Shown one piece after another: positions 7,373 through 15,263 of a stretch of DNA of 64,000 nt (position 1 is its first letter; each line of letters starts with the position of its first letter). The stretch lies in the NCBI RefSeq assembly GCF_017876315.1, contig NZ_JAGINU010000001.1, positions 4,216,001 to 4,280,000 of the forward strand, in the 5' to 3' direction. This stretch comes from Pseudonocardia parietis (lineage in GTDB: Bacteria > Actinomycetota > Actinomycetes > Mycobacteriales > Pseudonocardiaceae). The notes under the pieces were generated by a model, which made no database searches, was not told where the DNA came from, and was given only the letters and a program-made list of their open reading frames with translations. Both the position numbers and the translations under genes were made by a program.

Positions 7373-9208
7373 CTACCCTGGTGGTCCGGCCGCAGGTCCA
7401 CCTGTCGCGGTCCGGAGGGAGGGGACGTCATGGGACGCCTGACGGTCCGCCGACCGGTGCTGCGGTTGAACTCCGACGGCAGCACGCGGTCGCGTCCGGA
7501 CACGCTCGTCGCCGAGGAGCCGCTGGAGACCCGGGTCTCGGGTTCGCCGCTGACGGTCACGATGCGCACGCCGGGGCACGACGTCGAGCTCGCGCACGGG
7601 TTCCTGCTCACCGAGGGTGTCATCGGGTCCCGCGACGACATCGCCTCGGCCCGCTACTGCGACTCGGTCGACGACGACGGCCGCAACACCTACAACGTCC
7701 TCGACGTCGACCTGGCGCCCGGCGTCGCCCCGCCGGACGTCTCGGTCCAGCGGAACTTCTACACGACATCGTCGTGCGGGGTGTGCGGGAAGGCCTCGCT
7801 CGACGCCGTCCGGCTCAAGACCCGGCACCCCCCGGCCACCGACCCGCTCCGCATCCGCCGGGAACTGCTGCTCGATCTGCCCGACCGGCTGCGCGAGCGC
7901 CAGAAGGTGTTCGGCTCCACCGGCGGCCTGCACGCGGCCGCCCTGTTCGACGACGACGGGGAACTGCTGGTCGCACGGGAGGACGTCGGCCGGCACAACG
8001 CCGTCGACAAGGTGCTGGGCCGGATGCTGATGGACGGCCGGATCCCCGCTGCCGGCACGGTGCTGATGGTGTCCGGGCGGGCGTCGTTCGAGCTCGTGCA
8101 GAAGGCCGTGATGGCGGGGGTGCCGATGCTGGCGGCGGTGTCGGCGCCGTCGTCGCTGGCGGTGGAGCTGGCCGAGGAGTCCGGGATGACGCTCGTCGGG
8201 TTCCTGCGCGGGGCGACGGGCAACGTCTACACCGGTCAGGAACGCATCGAGCTGTAACCGGCCACGGCCGGGCGGTGGCGGTGCAGGAGCCGCCCCCCAC
8301 CGGCCGGCACCCCGGCCCGACGGGCGGGTGATCCACCCGACGGTCGCGACGACGAGCAGGCAGCCGGCGGCCTGCCACGCGGTCAGCGTCTCACCGAGCA
8401 CCAGCATGCCGAGCAGGACCGACAGCACCGGGTGGATCAGCAACAGCGCTCCCGCGGTCCCCGCGGAGAGCCCGGCCGCCCCGCGACCGATCAACACCCA
8501 GGACACGACCTGCCCTGCTAGCGCCAGCACGATCAGCCACGCCCAGGTCTGCGCGGGCAGTGCCACCTCGATCCCGCTGCCGAGCAGCCCGAAGGCGCCG
8601 GTCGTGATCCCGGCCCCGACGGTCGCCAGCGTGACCGGGGTGACCAGGTGGCGCGGGTGCCGCCGCGACGACGACCGGTTGAGGTGCAGGAAACCGGCGT
8701 AGGCGATACCGGCCAGCGTCCCGAGCACGGCGCCGCGCACCGGTTCCGGCCCGCCCGCGCCGGCGCCGAGGGCACCGCCGGCCAGCGCGATCCCGCCGAG
8801 CAGCACCGGCGCGGCGAGCACCAGCCTGCGCGGCATCCGCTCCCCCACGACCGCCCAGGCGATCAGCGGGAGCGCGAGGACCTGCACGTTGAGCACCACG
8901 TTCGCGACCCCGGCGCCGGCGTCGAGCACCGCCTGGGTCCAGAGCAGGAAGTCCGCGCCGAGGAACACCCCGGACAGCAGCGCCCACCCGGCCACCGGCA
9001 GCGACACCCCGCCGAGCCGCCGGTGCTCGGCCAGCGCCCACGGGCCGAGGACCAGCAGGGCGAGCACGCACCGCCAGAACGACGCCGTCGCCGGGTCGGT
9101 CCCGGCGAGGGCGACGAGGATGCCGGTCCAGGCCAGGACGGCGGCCCCGGCGAGCAGGAGCCCGGCGGAGTTCGGGTCGGTGGTGGCGCGTGCGTTCACA
9201 ACGACCAC
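7373..9208 (-). CDS. EamA/DMT family transporter with no stop at the expected end
   Basis: The first 295 or so residues (9208 down to about 8320) form a ten-helix drug/metabolite transporter with two EamA repeats, for example GLLLAGAAVLAWTGILVALA at the start and LLLIHPVLSVLLGMLVLGET near the end. They finish at VGWITRPSGRG, where the family normally stops. The frame then has no stop codon until TAG at 7375-7373, adding about 316 residues antisense to fdhD that look like reverse-strand translation, not a domain. Either the native stop was lost or the extension is real. The start is GTG 9208. A LysR gene is divergent 64 bp away and probably regulates it. The exported substrate is unknown. Confidence 0.7.
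   Translation of the reverse strand: MVVVNARATTDPNSAGLLLAGAAVLAWTGILVALAGTDPATASFWRCVLALLVLGPWALAEHRRLGGVSLPVAGWALLSGVFLGADFLLWTQAVLDAGAGVANVVLNVQVLALPLIAWAVVGERMPRRLVLAAPVLLGGIALAGGALGAGAGGPEPVRGAVLGTLAGIAYAGFLHLNRSSSRRHPRHLVTPVTLATVGAGITTGAFGLLGSGIEVALPAQTWAWLIVLALAGQVVSWVLIGRGAAGLSAGTAGALLLIHPVLSVLLGMLVLGETLTAWQAAGCLLVVATVGWITRPSGRGAGRWGAAPAPPPPGRGRLQLDAFLTGVDVARRPAQEPDERHPGLLGQLHRQRRRRRHRRQHRHPRHHGLLHELERRPPGHHQHRAGSGDPAVHQHPAQHLVDGVVPADVLPCDQQFPVVVEQGGRVQAAGGAEHLLALAQPVGQIEQQFPADAERVGGRGVPGLEPDGVERGLPAHPARRCRVEVPLDRDVRRGDAGRQVDVEDVVGVAAVVVDRVAVAGRGDVVAGPDDTLGEQEPVRELDVVPRRAHRDRQRRTRDPGLQRLLGDERVRTRPRAAVGVQPQHRSADRQASHDVPSLRTATGGPAAGPPG
7430..8257 (+). CDS. fdhD: Formate dehydrogenase accessory sulfurtransferase FdhD
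   Basis: A 275-aa member of the FdhD family. These proteins receive sulfur from a cysteine desulfurase and sulfurate the bis-MGD cofactor before it is placed in formate dehydrogenase. The functional Cys-x-x-Cys is SCGVCG (about residues 114-119). Other family blocks seen are TGGLHAAAL and EDVGRHNAVDKVLG. A strong ribosome site (GGAGGGAGGGG) precedes ATG 7430. It is divergent from mobA and clearly serves the adjacent formate dehydrogenase operon. The whole gene lies antisense to the stop-free extension of the EamA gene. Confidence 0.93.
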   Translation: MGRLTVRRPVLRLNSDGSTRSRPDTLVAEEPLETRVSGSPLTVTMRTPGHDVELAHGFLLTEGVIGSRDDIASARYCDSVDDDGRNTYNVLDVDLAPGVAPPDVSVQRNFYTTSSCGVCGKASLDAVRLKTRHPPATDPLRIRRELLLDLPDRLRERQKVFGSTGGLHAAALFDDDGELLVAREDVGRHNAVDKVLGRMLMDGRIPAAGTVLMVSGRASFELVQKAVMAGVPMLAAVSAPSSLAVELAEESGMTLVGFLRGATGNVYTGQERIEL

Positions 9209-9272
9209 GCTCCCCGTCGCGACCGAGAAGATCCAATGAATGTTTCTGCGCTGTACCGCTAAGCTGAGCTAT

Positions 9273-10199
9273 GTGATTACCTGGGAGAGGTTGCGGGTCT
9301 TCAGCGCCGTCGCCGAGCACGGTTCGGTCGGCGCGGCCGCCGCGGTGCTGCACATCACCGGCCCGGCCGTCACCCAGCAGCTGCGCAAGCTGGAGCGGGA
9401 GACCGGCACCCGGCTGGTCGAGCCGGACGGGCGCGGGATCCGGCTCACCGCCGCCGGGCACATCCTGGCCGGGCACGCGAGGGCCGCCACCGTCGCGGTC
9501 TCCGAGGCCGAGCGCGATCTGGCGACGCTGCACGACGACGCCGCCGGCCCGCTGCGGATCGGCTCGGTCGCCAGTGCCCTGCGGGCGCTGCTCCCCGGCG
9601 CGCTGCGCGAGCTCATCGCCGAACACCCGCGGCTCGTCCCGACCGTCACCGACGGGGAGGTCGTCGACCTGCTCCCCGCGCTGCGCTCGCGCGACCTCGA
9701 CGCGGTCCTGCTGGAGAGCTGGACGCAGCGGCCTGCGCGGCTCCCGGCCGGCCTGCGGGTGACCACCCTGGTCACCGAGCCGGTGCTGCTCGCCGTCCCC
9801 GACGGACACCCGGCGGGCGCGCACGACCCGGTCGTGCTGCGCGGGCTCGGCGACGAGGTGTGGGCGTCGAGCCCGGTCGGGACGGAGCCGTACGAGGCGC
9901 TGCAGCAGCTGCTACGTGCCGGCGGGACCGAGCCCGACGCGCGCTACCTGTTCGGCGACTTCGCCACCCAGCTCGCGATGGTCCGCGCCGGCCTGGCGAT
10001 CGCGCTGGTGCCCGGGATGGCGGTGGTGGGGCCGGCCGACGGGGTGCGGTTCCTGCGCTGCCGGCCCGCCCTCGGACGGTCGCTGGTGCTCGCGAGCCGA
10101 GCCTCCGACGCCGAGCTGCCCGCCCTGCAGGCCCTGGCCGCGACACTGCGCACCGCGGCGGGCCGGGTGCTCGACGCCGCCCCCGACCCGGACGTCTGA
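9273..10199 (+). CDS. LysR family transcriptional regulator
   Basis: A 308-aa regulator. The N-terminal winged helix-turn-helix covers about residues 1-62 (WERLRVFSAVAEHGSVGAAA, then LHITGPAVTQQLRKLERETG). A periplasmic-binding-protein-like effector domain follows from about residue 85 (GPLRIGSVASALRALLPGAL). I chose GTG 9273 because it places the usual one to four residues before the first helix; an ATG at 9240 in the same frame would add eleven unconserved residues. It is divergent from the EamA transporter gene, a very common LysR-target arrangement, so that gene is the likely target. The inducer is unknown. Confidence 0.88.
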   Translation: MITWERLRVFSAVAEHGSVGAAAAVLHITGPAVTQQLRKLERETGTRLVEPDGRGIRLTAAGHILAGHARAATVAVSEAERDLATLHDDAAGPLRIGSVASALRALLPGALRELIAEHPRLVPTVTDGEVVDLLPALRSRDLDAVLLESWTQRPARLPAGLRVTTLVTEPVLLAVPDGHPAGAHDPVVLRGLGDEVWASSPVGTEPYEALQQLLRAGGTEPDARYLFGDFATQLAMVRAGLAIALVPGMAVVGPADGVRFLRCRPALGRSLVLASRASDAELPALQALAATLRTAAGRVLDAAPDPDV

Positions 10200-10229
10200 G
10201 CGCGCCACCCGGTGCGGGCGGGCCCCACC

Positions 10230-11255
10230 TCAGGCCAGCAGCTCGCGCACCATCGGGATCACCTTCGTGCCGTAGAGCTCGACGGCCTTCAGTCGCGCCG
10301 AGACCGGCTGCGGCCCGACGGTGTAGATCAGGTCGAACCGCTGCGCACCGACGGCGCGGATCGAGTCCGCGATCCTGCGCGCGACCGTCTCCGGGGCCCC
10401 GACGTGCAGTGCCCCGCCCTCGACGTCGGCCTCGAAGCGGGCCCGCGACATCGGCGGCCAGCCGCGCTGGGCCCCGATCCGGTCCATCTGCGCCTTGTAG
10501 GGGCCGAAGAAGATCTCCTTCGCCTCCTCGTCGGTGTCGGCGACGAAGCCGGGCGCATGCATGCCCACGGGCTTCGCGGTGTGCCCGAACTGCGCGACGG
10601 CACGGTGGTAGAGATCGACGTAGGGCGCGAAACGTCCCGGCGCACCGCCGATGACCGCCAGCATCAGGCCCAGGTCGTGCCGGGCGGTGCGGACCACCGA
10701 CTCGGGCGAACCGCCGACGCCGACCCAGACCGGGATCCGGTGCCCGGTCCGCGGGTGGACCTCGACGGCATCGAGCGCGGCCCGGGTGCTGCCCTGCCAG
10801 GTCACCGGCTTCTCGTCGAGCAGCCGGACGAACAGGTCGAGCTTCTCCTCGAACAGCACCTCGTAGTCATTCATGGAGTAGCCGAACAACGGGAACGACT
10901 CGGTGAACGAGCCCCGGCCGACGATCACCTCGGCACGCCCCTCGGACAGCGCGTCCAGGGTGGCGAAGCGCTGGTAGACCCGCACCGGGTCGTCGGAGCT
11001 CAGCACGGTGACGCCGGAGGAGAGCCGGATCCGCGCGGTCCGGGTCGCGATCCCGGCGAGCACCGTCTCCGGCGTCGAGATCGCGTACTCGGGCCGGTGG
11101 TGCTCCCCCAGCGCGACGACGTCGACGCCGGCCCCGTCCGCCAGCACCACCTCGTCGACGACCTGGCGCAGGGCCTGCGGGTGGGACAGCAGCACACCCT
11201 CGTCGTCGGTCGGCACATCGCCGAAGGTGTCCATCCCGAACACGGTGTCACTCAT
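10230..11255 (-). CDS. LLM class flavin-dependent oxidoreductase
   Basis: A 341-aa luciferase-like monooxygenase with a TIM-barrel fold. The family uses FMN or F420; here a start motif MSDTVFGMDTFGDV and conserved blocks GVDVVALGEHHRPEYAIST and RAEVIVGRGSFTESFPLFG are seen. The last two resemble the FMN-dependent alkanal-type branch. The ATG at 11255 follows a GAGGAGG ribosome site. A MarR regulator gene lies 60 bp upstream on the same strand, and an 18-bp inverted repeat (11269-11286) sits between them, so the pair probably forms one regulated unit. The substrate is not recognisable. Confidence 0.85.
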   Translation of the reverse strand: MSDTVFGMDTFGDVPTDDEGVLLSHPQALRQVVDEVVLADGAGVDVVALGEHHRPEYAISTPETVLAGIATRTARIRLSSGVTVLSSDDPVRVYQRFATLDALSEGRAEVIVGRGSFTESFPLFGYSMNDYEVLFEEKLDLFVRLLDEKPVTWQGSTRAALDAVEVHPRTGHRIPVWVGVGGSPESVVRTARHDLGLMLAVIGGAPGRFAPYVDLYHRAVAQFGHTAKPVGMHAPGFVADTDEEAKEIFFGPYKAQMDRIGAQRGWPPMSRARFEADVEGGALHVGAPETVARRIADSIRAVGAQRFDLIYTVGPQPVSARLKAVELYGTKVIPMVRELLA

Positions 11256-11268
11256 ACGACCTCCTCAT

Positions 11269-11286
11269 TGGTTGACCCTTCAACCA
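11269..11286. promoter_or_regulatory. Inverted repeat upstream of the LLM oxidoreductase gene
   Basis: TGGTTGA (11269-11275), CCCT, TCAACCA (11280-11286): a perfect 7-bp inverted repeat just upstream of the ribosome site of the LLM gene. It may be an operator for the adjacent MarR protein, though it differs from the two palindromes upstream of marR itself. Confidence 0.4.
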
Positions 11287-11315
11287 TCATGCCAGGAGCC
11301 CGGGCAGGGCGGTTC

Positions 11316-11753
11316 TCAGTCGTTGTCGAGCGCCTCCCGGTACGCCCGCTCGGCCCCTTCGAGGTACCGCTCGAGCCCGGCGCGCTCGACCTCGGACAGC
11401 CGACCCAGGATCTCGCCCAGCGGAATCCGTACCCGGTTCAGGTACGACGCCAGACCGTCGGGCAGCGCACCGGTGTGTTCGACGAGGACGCGACGGCGGT
11501 CGGCCGGGTCGGCCACCCGCCGGGCGAGCCCGGCCGCCACCAACCGGTCCACCACCCGGGTCGCCGAGCCGGCGGTCAGTCCGAGACGGTCGCCGAGGGC
11601 GCCACTGGTCGTCGAACCGTCCAGTTCCAGCAGGCTCGCGGCCTGGTAGTCGGTCGGACCGAGCCCGGAACGCTCCGCCGCGCGCAGATGGAAACGCACC
11701 ACCGCGGCCAGATATCTGCGGTACAGGTCGGCCGCGGGCCGCTCGTCGGACAT
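11316..11753 (-). CDS. MarR family transcriptional regulator
   Basis: A 145-aa winged-helix regulator. The DNA-binding part is about residues 30-95: LGPTDYQAASLLELDG, TTSGALGDRLGLTAGSATRV, then the wing VADPADRRRVLVE. I chose ATG 11753 (MSDERPAADLYRRY). An in-frame ATG further upstream lies within the operator-like palindromes. It is divergent from the SnoaL-like membrane protein gene at 11839 and upstream of the LLM oxidoreductase gene; it may control both. MarR proteins usually respond to phenolic or oxidising signals, but nothing here shows the ligand. Confidence 0.85.
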   Translation of the reverse strand: MSDERPAADLYRRYLAAVVRFHLRAAERSGLGPTDYQAASLLELDGSTTSGALGDRLGLTAGSATRVVDRLVAAGLARRVADPADRRRVLVEHTGALPDGLASYLNRVRIPLGEILGRLSEVERAGLERYLEGAERAYREALDND

Positions 11754-11771
11754 CGTGTGACCTCGATTCAT

Positions 11772-11819
11772 TTGCGTGCATGCAACTGCTCCTGGTACAC
11801 AATTATTGCATACACACAA
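11772..11819. promoter_or_regulatory. Paired palindromic operators between marR and the SnoaL-like gene
   Basis: Two related 14-bp imperfect palindromes: TTGCGTGCATGCAA (11772-11785) and TTGCATACACACAA (11806-11819). The second, read on the other strand, is TTGTGTGTATGCAA, matching the first at 12 of 14 positions. They flank an AT-rich stretch that probably holds the divergent promoters, as expected for MarR autoregulation. Confidence 0.55.
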
Positions 11820-11838
11820 GCATCTCGGGAGGTCGACC

Positions 11839-12477
11839 ATGAGCACGACAGCAACCCGACCCGCGCACCCCGCCCCACCGCGGCGACGAATCCTGCTTCG
11901 AGCCGCACTCGCCACGGCGGCCGTACTCGGCGTGCTCGGCGCCGGTGGATACGCCTGGCTGTCGCTGACCTCCACCCCGCACGTGACCGGGCAGGTGGAC
12001 TGCCACGCGGCACCGGTGACCGGGCCGGTCGCCCCGGGCGGCGCCGAGCACCGTGCCGTGTGCGCCACGATCGGCTCGTTGACCAGCGCCTGGAACGCCG
12101 GCGACGCCGACGCCTACGGGGCGGGGTTCACCCCGGACGCGACCTACACCAGCTGGGTCGGCACCCACTACACCGGCCGGGAGGACATCGTCGAGGGGCA
12201 CCGGGCGCTGTTCGACGGCGTGCTCGCCGGCACCCGGCTGACCGACCGTTTCCTGTCGGTGCGGTTCGTGCACCCGGACGTCGCCGTCGTCAGCACCCGC
12301 GGCGACACCTACGAGGACACCCCGCCGGCGCTCCCGGACAAGGTGCAGACCTACACCGTCGTCCGGGACGGCGCAGCGTGGCGGATCGCGTCGTTCCACA
12401 ACACCCGGCGCAGCCCGGTCATGGAGCGGATCCAGTTCCTCGTCGACCCGGGCTCGCGGCCGGCCGCGGAACGCTGA
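11839..12477 (+). CDS. Membrane-anchored SnoaL/SgcJ-like protein
   Basis: A 212-aa protein. An N-terminal hydrophobic segment (ILLRAALATAAVLGVLGAGG, about residues 21-41) preceded by Pro/Arg looks like a signal anchor. The rest is a cone-shaped NTF2-like domain of the SgcJ/EcaC type (IGSLTSAWNAGDADAYGAGF, TYTSWVGTHYTGREDIVEGH, VVSTRGDTYE). Such domains bind small hydrophobic ligands and are often annotated as SgcJ/EcaC oxidoreductases without proven activity. The ATG at 11839 has GGGAGG upstream. It is likely under the divergent MarR gene through the paired palindromes. Confidence 0.75.
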   Translation: MSTTATRPAHPAPPRRRILLRAALATAAVLGVLGAGGYAWLSLTSTPHVTGQVDCHAAPVTGPVAPGGAEHRAVCATIGSLTSAWNAGDADAYGAGFTPDATYTSWVGTHYTGREDIVEGHRALFDGVLAGTRLTDRFLSVRFVHPDVAVVSTRGDTYEDTPPALPDKVQTYTVVRDGAAWRIASFHNTRRSPVMERIQFLVDPGSRPAAER

Positions 12478-12500
12478 CCCCTGCTGTCAGGGTTGCCGGT

Positions 12501-13004
12501 TCAACGCTGCCGGGTGCGCAGGTGGCGCAGCAGGTTCGCGGCGAACCGGTCGCCGGTCCGGTCCAGCGTCGTGCGCATGGTCCGGGTGACCACCGGGGAC
12601 GCCAGGCGCGACAGCGGCAGGTCGACGTCCACGGTGAGCGAGATCTCCAGCTGCGTGGCCGGGGTGCCGTCGTCCTCCGGCTCGGCGTCGCTGAGCAGAT
12701 AACAGCCCTCGGCACCCGTCCACTCGGCGGCACCGGCGGGCGGCGTGTGCGTGAAATCGATCCGCTTGCCCTCGGTGAAGGTCATCCGCTCGGTGAACAC
12801 CGGCTTGATCCCGATCCCGAGGACGGCGAGCTGCACCAGGTGCCAGCGCCAGAACGTGTCACCGCCCTCGGTGGACGCGTCGATCCGGTTCAGCAACGGC
12901 GTCAGCCGCGGCAGCAGCACCGGATCGGTGAGCACCCGCCAGACGTCCGCCCGATCGGCGATGATGACCGCTGCGGACTCGGTGGTGGCGCGGAAGTGGG
13001 TCAG
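12501..13004 (-). CDS. SRPBCC family protein, probable CTG start
   Basis: A START/Bet v1-like ligand-binding protein of 167 aa if read from CTG 13004-13002, which overlaps the prcA stop (CTGA). The homologous-looking frame clearly extends above the first standard start (GTG 12935): residues THFRATTESAAVIIADRADV precede WRVLTDPVLLPRLTPL, the usual N-terminus of the fold. There is no ATG, GTG or TTG in this frame for at least 40 nt above. A non-standard start with translational coupling to prcA is therefore the best reading. Function unknown; being last in the proteasome operon is the only clue. Confidence 0.65.
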   Translation of the reverse strand: MTHFRATTESAAVIIADRADVWRVLTDPVLLPRLTPLLNRIDASTEGGDTFWRWHLVQLAVLGIGIKPVFTERMTFTEGKRIDFTHTPPAGAAEWTGAEGCYLLSDAEPEDDGTPATQLEISLTVDVDLPLSRLASPVVTRTMRTTLDRTGDRFAANLLRHLRTRQR

Positions 13005-13813
13005 GACGCGCCGCCCTCGCCGAGCGCACCACCGGCCGCCGGGGTGTCGTCGCCGCCGGCCACGCCGGGCTCGGGCTCGGTGCCACGGTTCTGCGCCGGC
13101 AGCAGCTCGGTCAGCGCGGCGCCCTCGATCCGGCGGAACGTGCGGCGCGTGCGGGTGCGGTCGAGCACCGCGACCTCGAGCGCCTCGGCGCTGAGGACCC
13201 TCGGTGCCGCATTGGCCCCGTTGCCGGGCGTCGCCGGATCCGCGCCGGGAACCTGCAACCCGCCCAGCGCGACCTCGATCGCCGCACCGAGCTCCAGGCC
13301 GCGTTCGTAGGTCTCGCCCAGCTTGGTCGAGATCGGCTCGGTCTGACCGCCCATGACGACGAACCGCGGCTCATCGGTGATCGAGCCGTCGTAGGTGATC
13401 CGGTAGAGCTGGTCACCACCCGGCTCGGCCCCGACCTCGCCCACGCACAGCTCCACCTCGAACGGCTTCTGCTGCTCGACGAACGCGGTACCCAGCGCCT
13501 GGGCGTAGGCGTTGGCCAGCATCCGGCCGGTGACGTCGCGCCGGTCGTAGGTGAAGCCGCGGAAGTCCGCCATCCGGATGCCGCCGGTGCGCAGGTTCTC
13601 GAACTCGTTGTACCGGCCGACCGCGGCGAAACCGATCTTGTCGTAGATCTCGGAGACCTTGTGCAGCGCGGTCGACCGGTTCTCGGCGACGAACAGGACG
13701 CCGCCGGCGTAGGTCAGGACGACCACGCTGCGGCCGCGGGCGATGCCCTTGCGGGCGAGCTCCGATCGGTCGCGCAGCAGCTGGTCGACGGAGGAGTAGA
13801 ACGGCATCGTCAT
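13001..13813 (-). CDS. prcA: Proteasome subunit alpha
   Basis: A 270-aa alpha-type subunit that forms the outer rings of the 20S proteasome, gates the chamber and docks the Mpa ATPase. The start MTMPFYSSVDQLLRDRSELA matches actinobacterial PrcA. It has ARKGIARGRSVVVLTYAGGV and lacks an N-terminal catalytic Thr, as expected for alpha subunits. A long acidic tail ends in GGDDTPAAGGALGEGGAS. I chose ATG 13813; an ATG at 13807 is also possible. It lies 55 bp downstream of prcB and is followed by the overlapping SRPBCC gene. Confidence 0.95.
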   Translation of the reverse strand: MTMPFYSSVDQLLRDRSELARKGIARGRSVVVLTYAGGVLFVAENRSTALHKVSEIYDKIGFAAVGRYNEFENLRTGGIRMADFRGFTYDRRDVTGRMLANAYAQALGTAFVEQQKPFEVELCVGEVGAEPGGDQLYRITYDGSITDEPRFVVMGGQTEPISTKLGETYERGLELGAAIEVALGGLQVPGADPATPGNGANAAPRVLSAEALEVAVLDRTRTRRTFRRIEGAALTELLPAQNRGTEPEPGVAGGDDTPAAGGALGEGGAS

Positions 13814-13868
13814 GGGGAGACGCTCCAGGCTCGTGCTCGTGCGGGGGGACGGATCGCGGTACCAGTGC

Positions 13869-14765
13869 CTAGCGGGGGCCGCCGGGGCGCTCGGTGCGCC
13901 CGGCGACGACCTGCTCGACGACAGCGGCGATCTCGTCGTCGCCCCGGCGGACGGCACCGTCCGCGGTGATCCCGACGACCACCGGATAGATCCGGCGCAC
14001 GGTGTCCGGGCCGCCGGTGGCGGTGTCGTCGTCCGCGGCGTCGTAGAGCGCCTCGAGCGCGGTCCGCACGGCCCCGTCGAGGTCCACGGCCGGGTCGTAC
14101 AGCTTCTTCAGCGACGACTTCGCGAAGATCGAGCCGGAGCCGACGGCGTGGAACCCGAGCCGCTCGTCGTAACGCCCCCCGGTGGGGTCGTAGGTGACGA
14201 TGCGACCGGCCTGCGCGGGGTCGGCGACGGCCGTGTCGAAGCCGGCGAACAGCGGCACGACGACGAATCCCTGCATCGCCGCGCCCAGGTTCTGCCGGAC
14301 CATCCCGGCCAGCCGGTTCGCCTTGCCGTCCAGTGAGAGCTGGACGCCCTCGAGCTTCTCGTAGTTCTCCAGGTCCACGCTGAACAGCCGGACCATCTCC
14401 AGCGCGATCCCGGCCGAACCCGCGATGCCGACCGCCGAGTGGGTGTCGGTCACGAAGACCTTCTCGATGTCGCGCTGGGCGATCACGTTCCCCGACGTCG
14501 CCCGGCGGTCACCGGCGATGACGACACCACCGGAGAAGGTCAGCGCGACGATCGTGGTGCCGTGCGGCACCCCGAGCGACTCGGCGGCATTGGCGGGGTG
14601 GGCCTGGCCGGCGCCCCCCGCCACGACCCCCGCGCCGGGCATCAGGTGCGGTGCGGTGGCCCCCACGAAATCTGAGAACGATCCGGATCCGGTGAGAAAC
14701 GTGCCGAGCTGACCTGTGTGGTGCCCGGGCACCAGCCCGGGGGTGACCGACGGCCGGAACTCCAT
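13869..14765 (-). CDS. prcB: Proteasome subunit beta precursor
   Basis: A 298-aa catalytic subunit. A propeptide of about 69 residues ends in SLGVPHG and is followed by TTIVALTFSGGVVIAGDRRA, so Thr70 becomes the N-terminal nucleophile after self-cleavage. The Lys/Asp catalytic neighbours are within the usual GDRRAT block. It hydrolyses proteins delivered by Mpa after tagging with Pup. It lies 153 bp downstream of pup and 55 bp upstream of prcA on the same strand. Confidence 0.96.
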   Translation of the reverse strand: MEFRPSVTPGLVPGHHTGQLGTFLTGSGSFSDFVGATAPHLMPGAGVVAGGAGQAHPANAAESLGVPHGTTIVALTFSGGVVIAGDRRATSGNVIAQRDIEKVFVTDTHSAVGIAGSAGIALEMVRLFSVDLENYEKLEGVQLSLDGKANRLAGMVRQNLGAAMQGFVVVPLFAGFDTAVADPAQAGRIVTYDPTGGRYDERLGFHAVGSGSIFAKSSLKKLYDPAVDLDGAVRTALEALYDAADDDTATGGPDTVRRIYPVVVGITADGAVRRGDDEIAAVVEQVVAGRTERPGGPR

Positions 14766-14918
14766 CTTCTTCGACGTGCCTCTCGTTCGACTGCGTGCGC
14801 CGGCGGTGCCGCCACCGAGCTGCTCTCTGCTGCGGCGGCCGTTCCGGCACGGCCGGGCCCGCTGGTGCGGACCCGGCCGGACGGTACTGCTGTGGACGCG
14901 GTGGTGCCCGCTAGGCGG

Positions 14919-15116
14919 TCACTCGCCGCCCTTCTGGACGTAGGACCGGACGAAGTCCTCCGCGTTCTCCTCGAGCACGTCGTCGATCTCGTCGAGGATG
15001 GTGTCGACGTCCTCACCGAGCTTCTCGCGGCGCTCCTGGCCGGATCCGGACTCGTTCTCACCGGACTCGTCGTCGCCGTCGCCACCGCCCTGGCGCTTCG
15101 TCTGCTCCTGCGACAT
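14919..15116 (-). CDS. pup: Prokaryotic ubiquitin-like protein Pup (GGE form)
   Basis: A 65-aa disordered, acidic protein starting MSQEQTKRQGGGDGDDESG. The Mpa-binding helix region is KLGEDVDTILDEIDDVLEEN, and the C-terminus is VRSYVQKGGE. It ends in Gly-Gly-Glu, so it does not need deamidation by Dop before ligation by PafA. An in-frame start further upstream would add 21 residues unlike Pup; ATG 15116 gives the family length and has a GAGGAGA ribosome site. It is placed between dop and prcB as in other actinobacteria. Confidence 0.95.
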   Translation of the reverse strand: MSQEQTKRQGGGDGDDESGENESGSGQERREKLGEDVDTILDEIDDVLEENAEDFVRSYVQKGGE

Positions 15117-15263
15117 GACGTCTCCTCCTCGTCGGTCACATGACCCGCCCGCCCCGGCCCGCACGTTGTCTCCGTGCACCGGGCCGGATCCGGTACGTGT
15201 TTCACCCTACCGATCAGCACCGACAAAATCGCCGGTCCGGCGACGGCGGGTCGCCGGGGACGC

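Noticed and set aside
8391..9824. Long open frame antisense to LysR and partly overlapping EamA
   Set aside because: Its translation is Arg/Gly/Ala-rich with no domain; it is a shadow of high-GC coding on the other strand.
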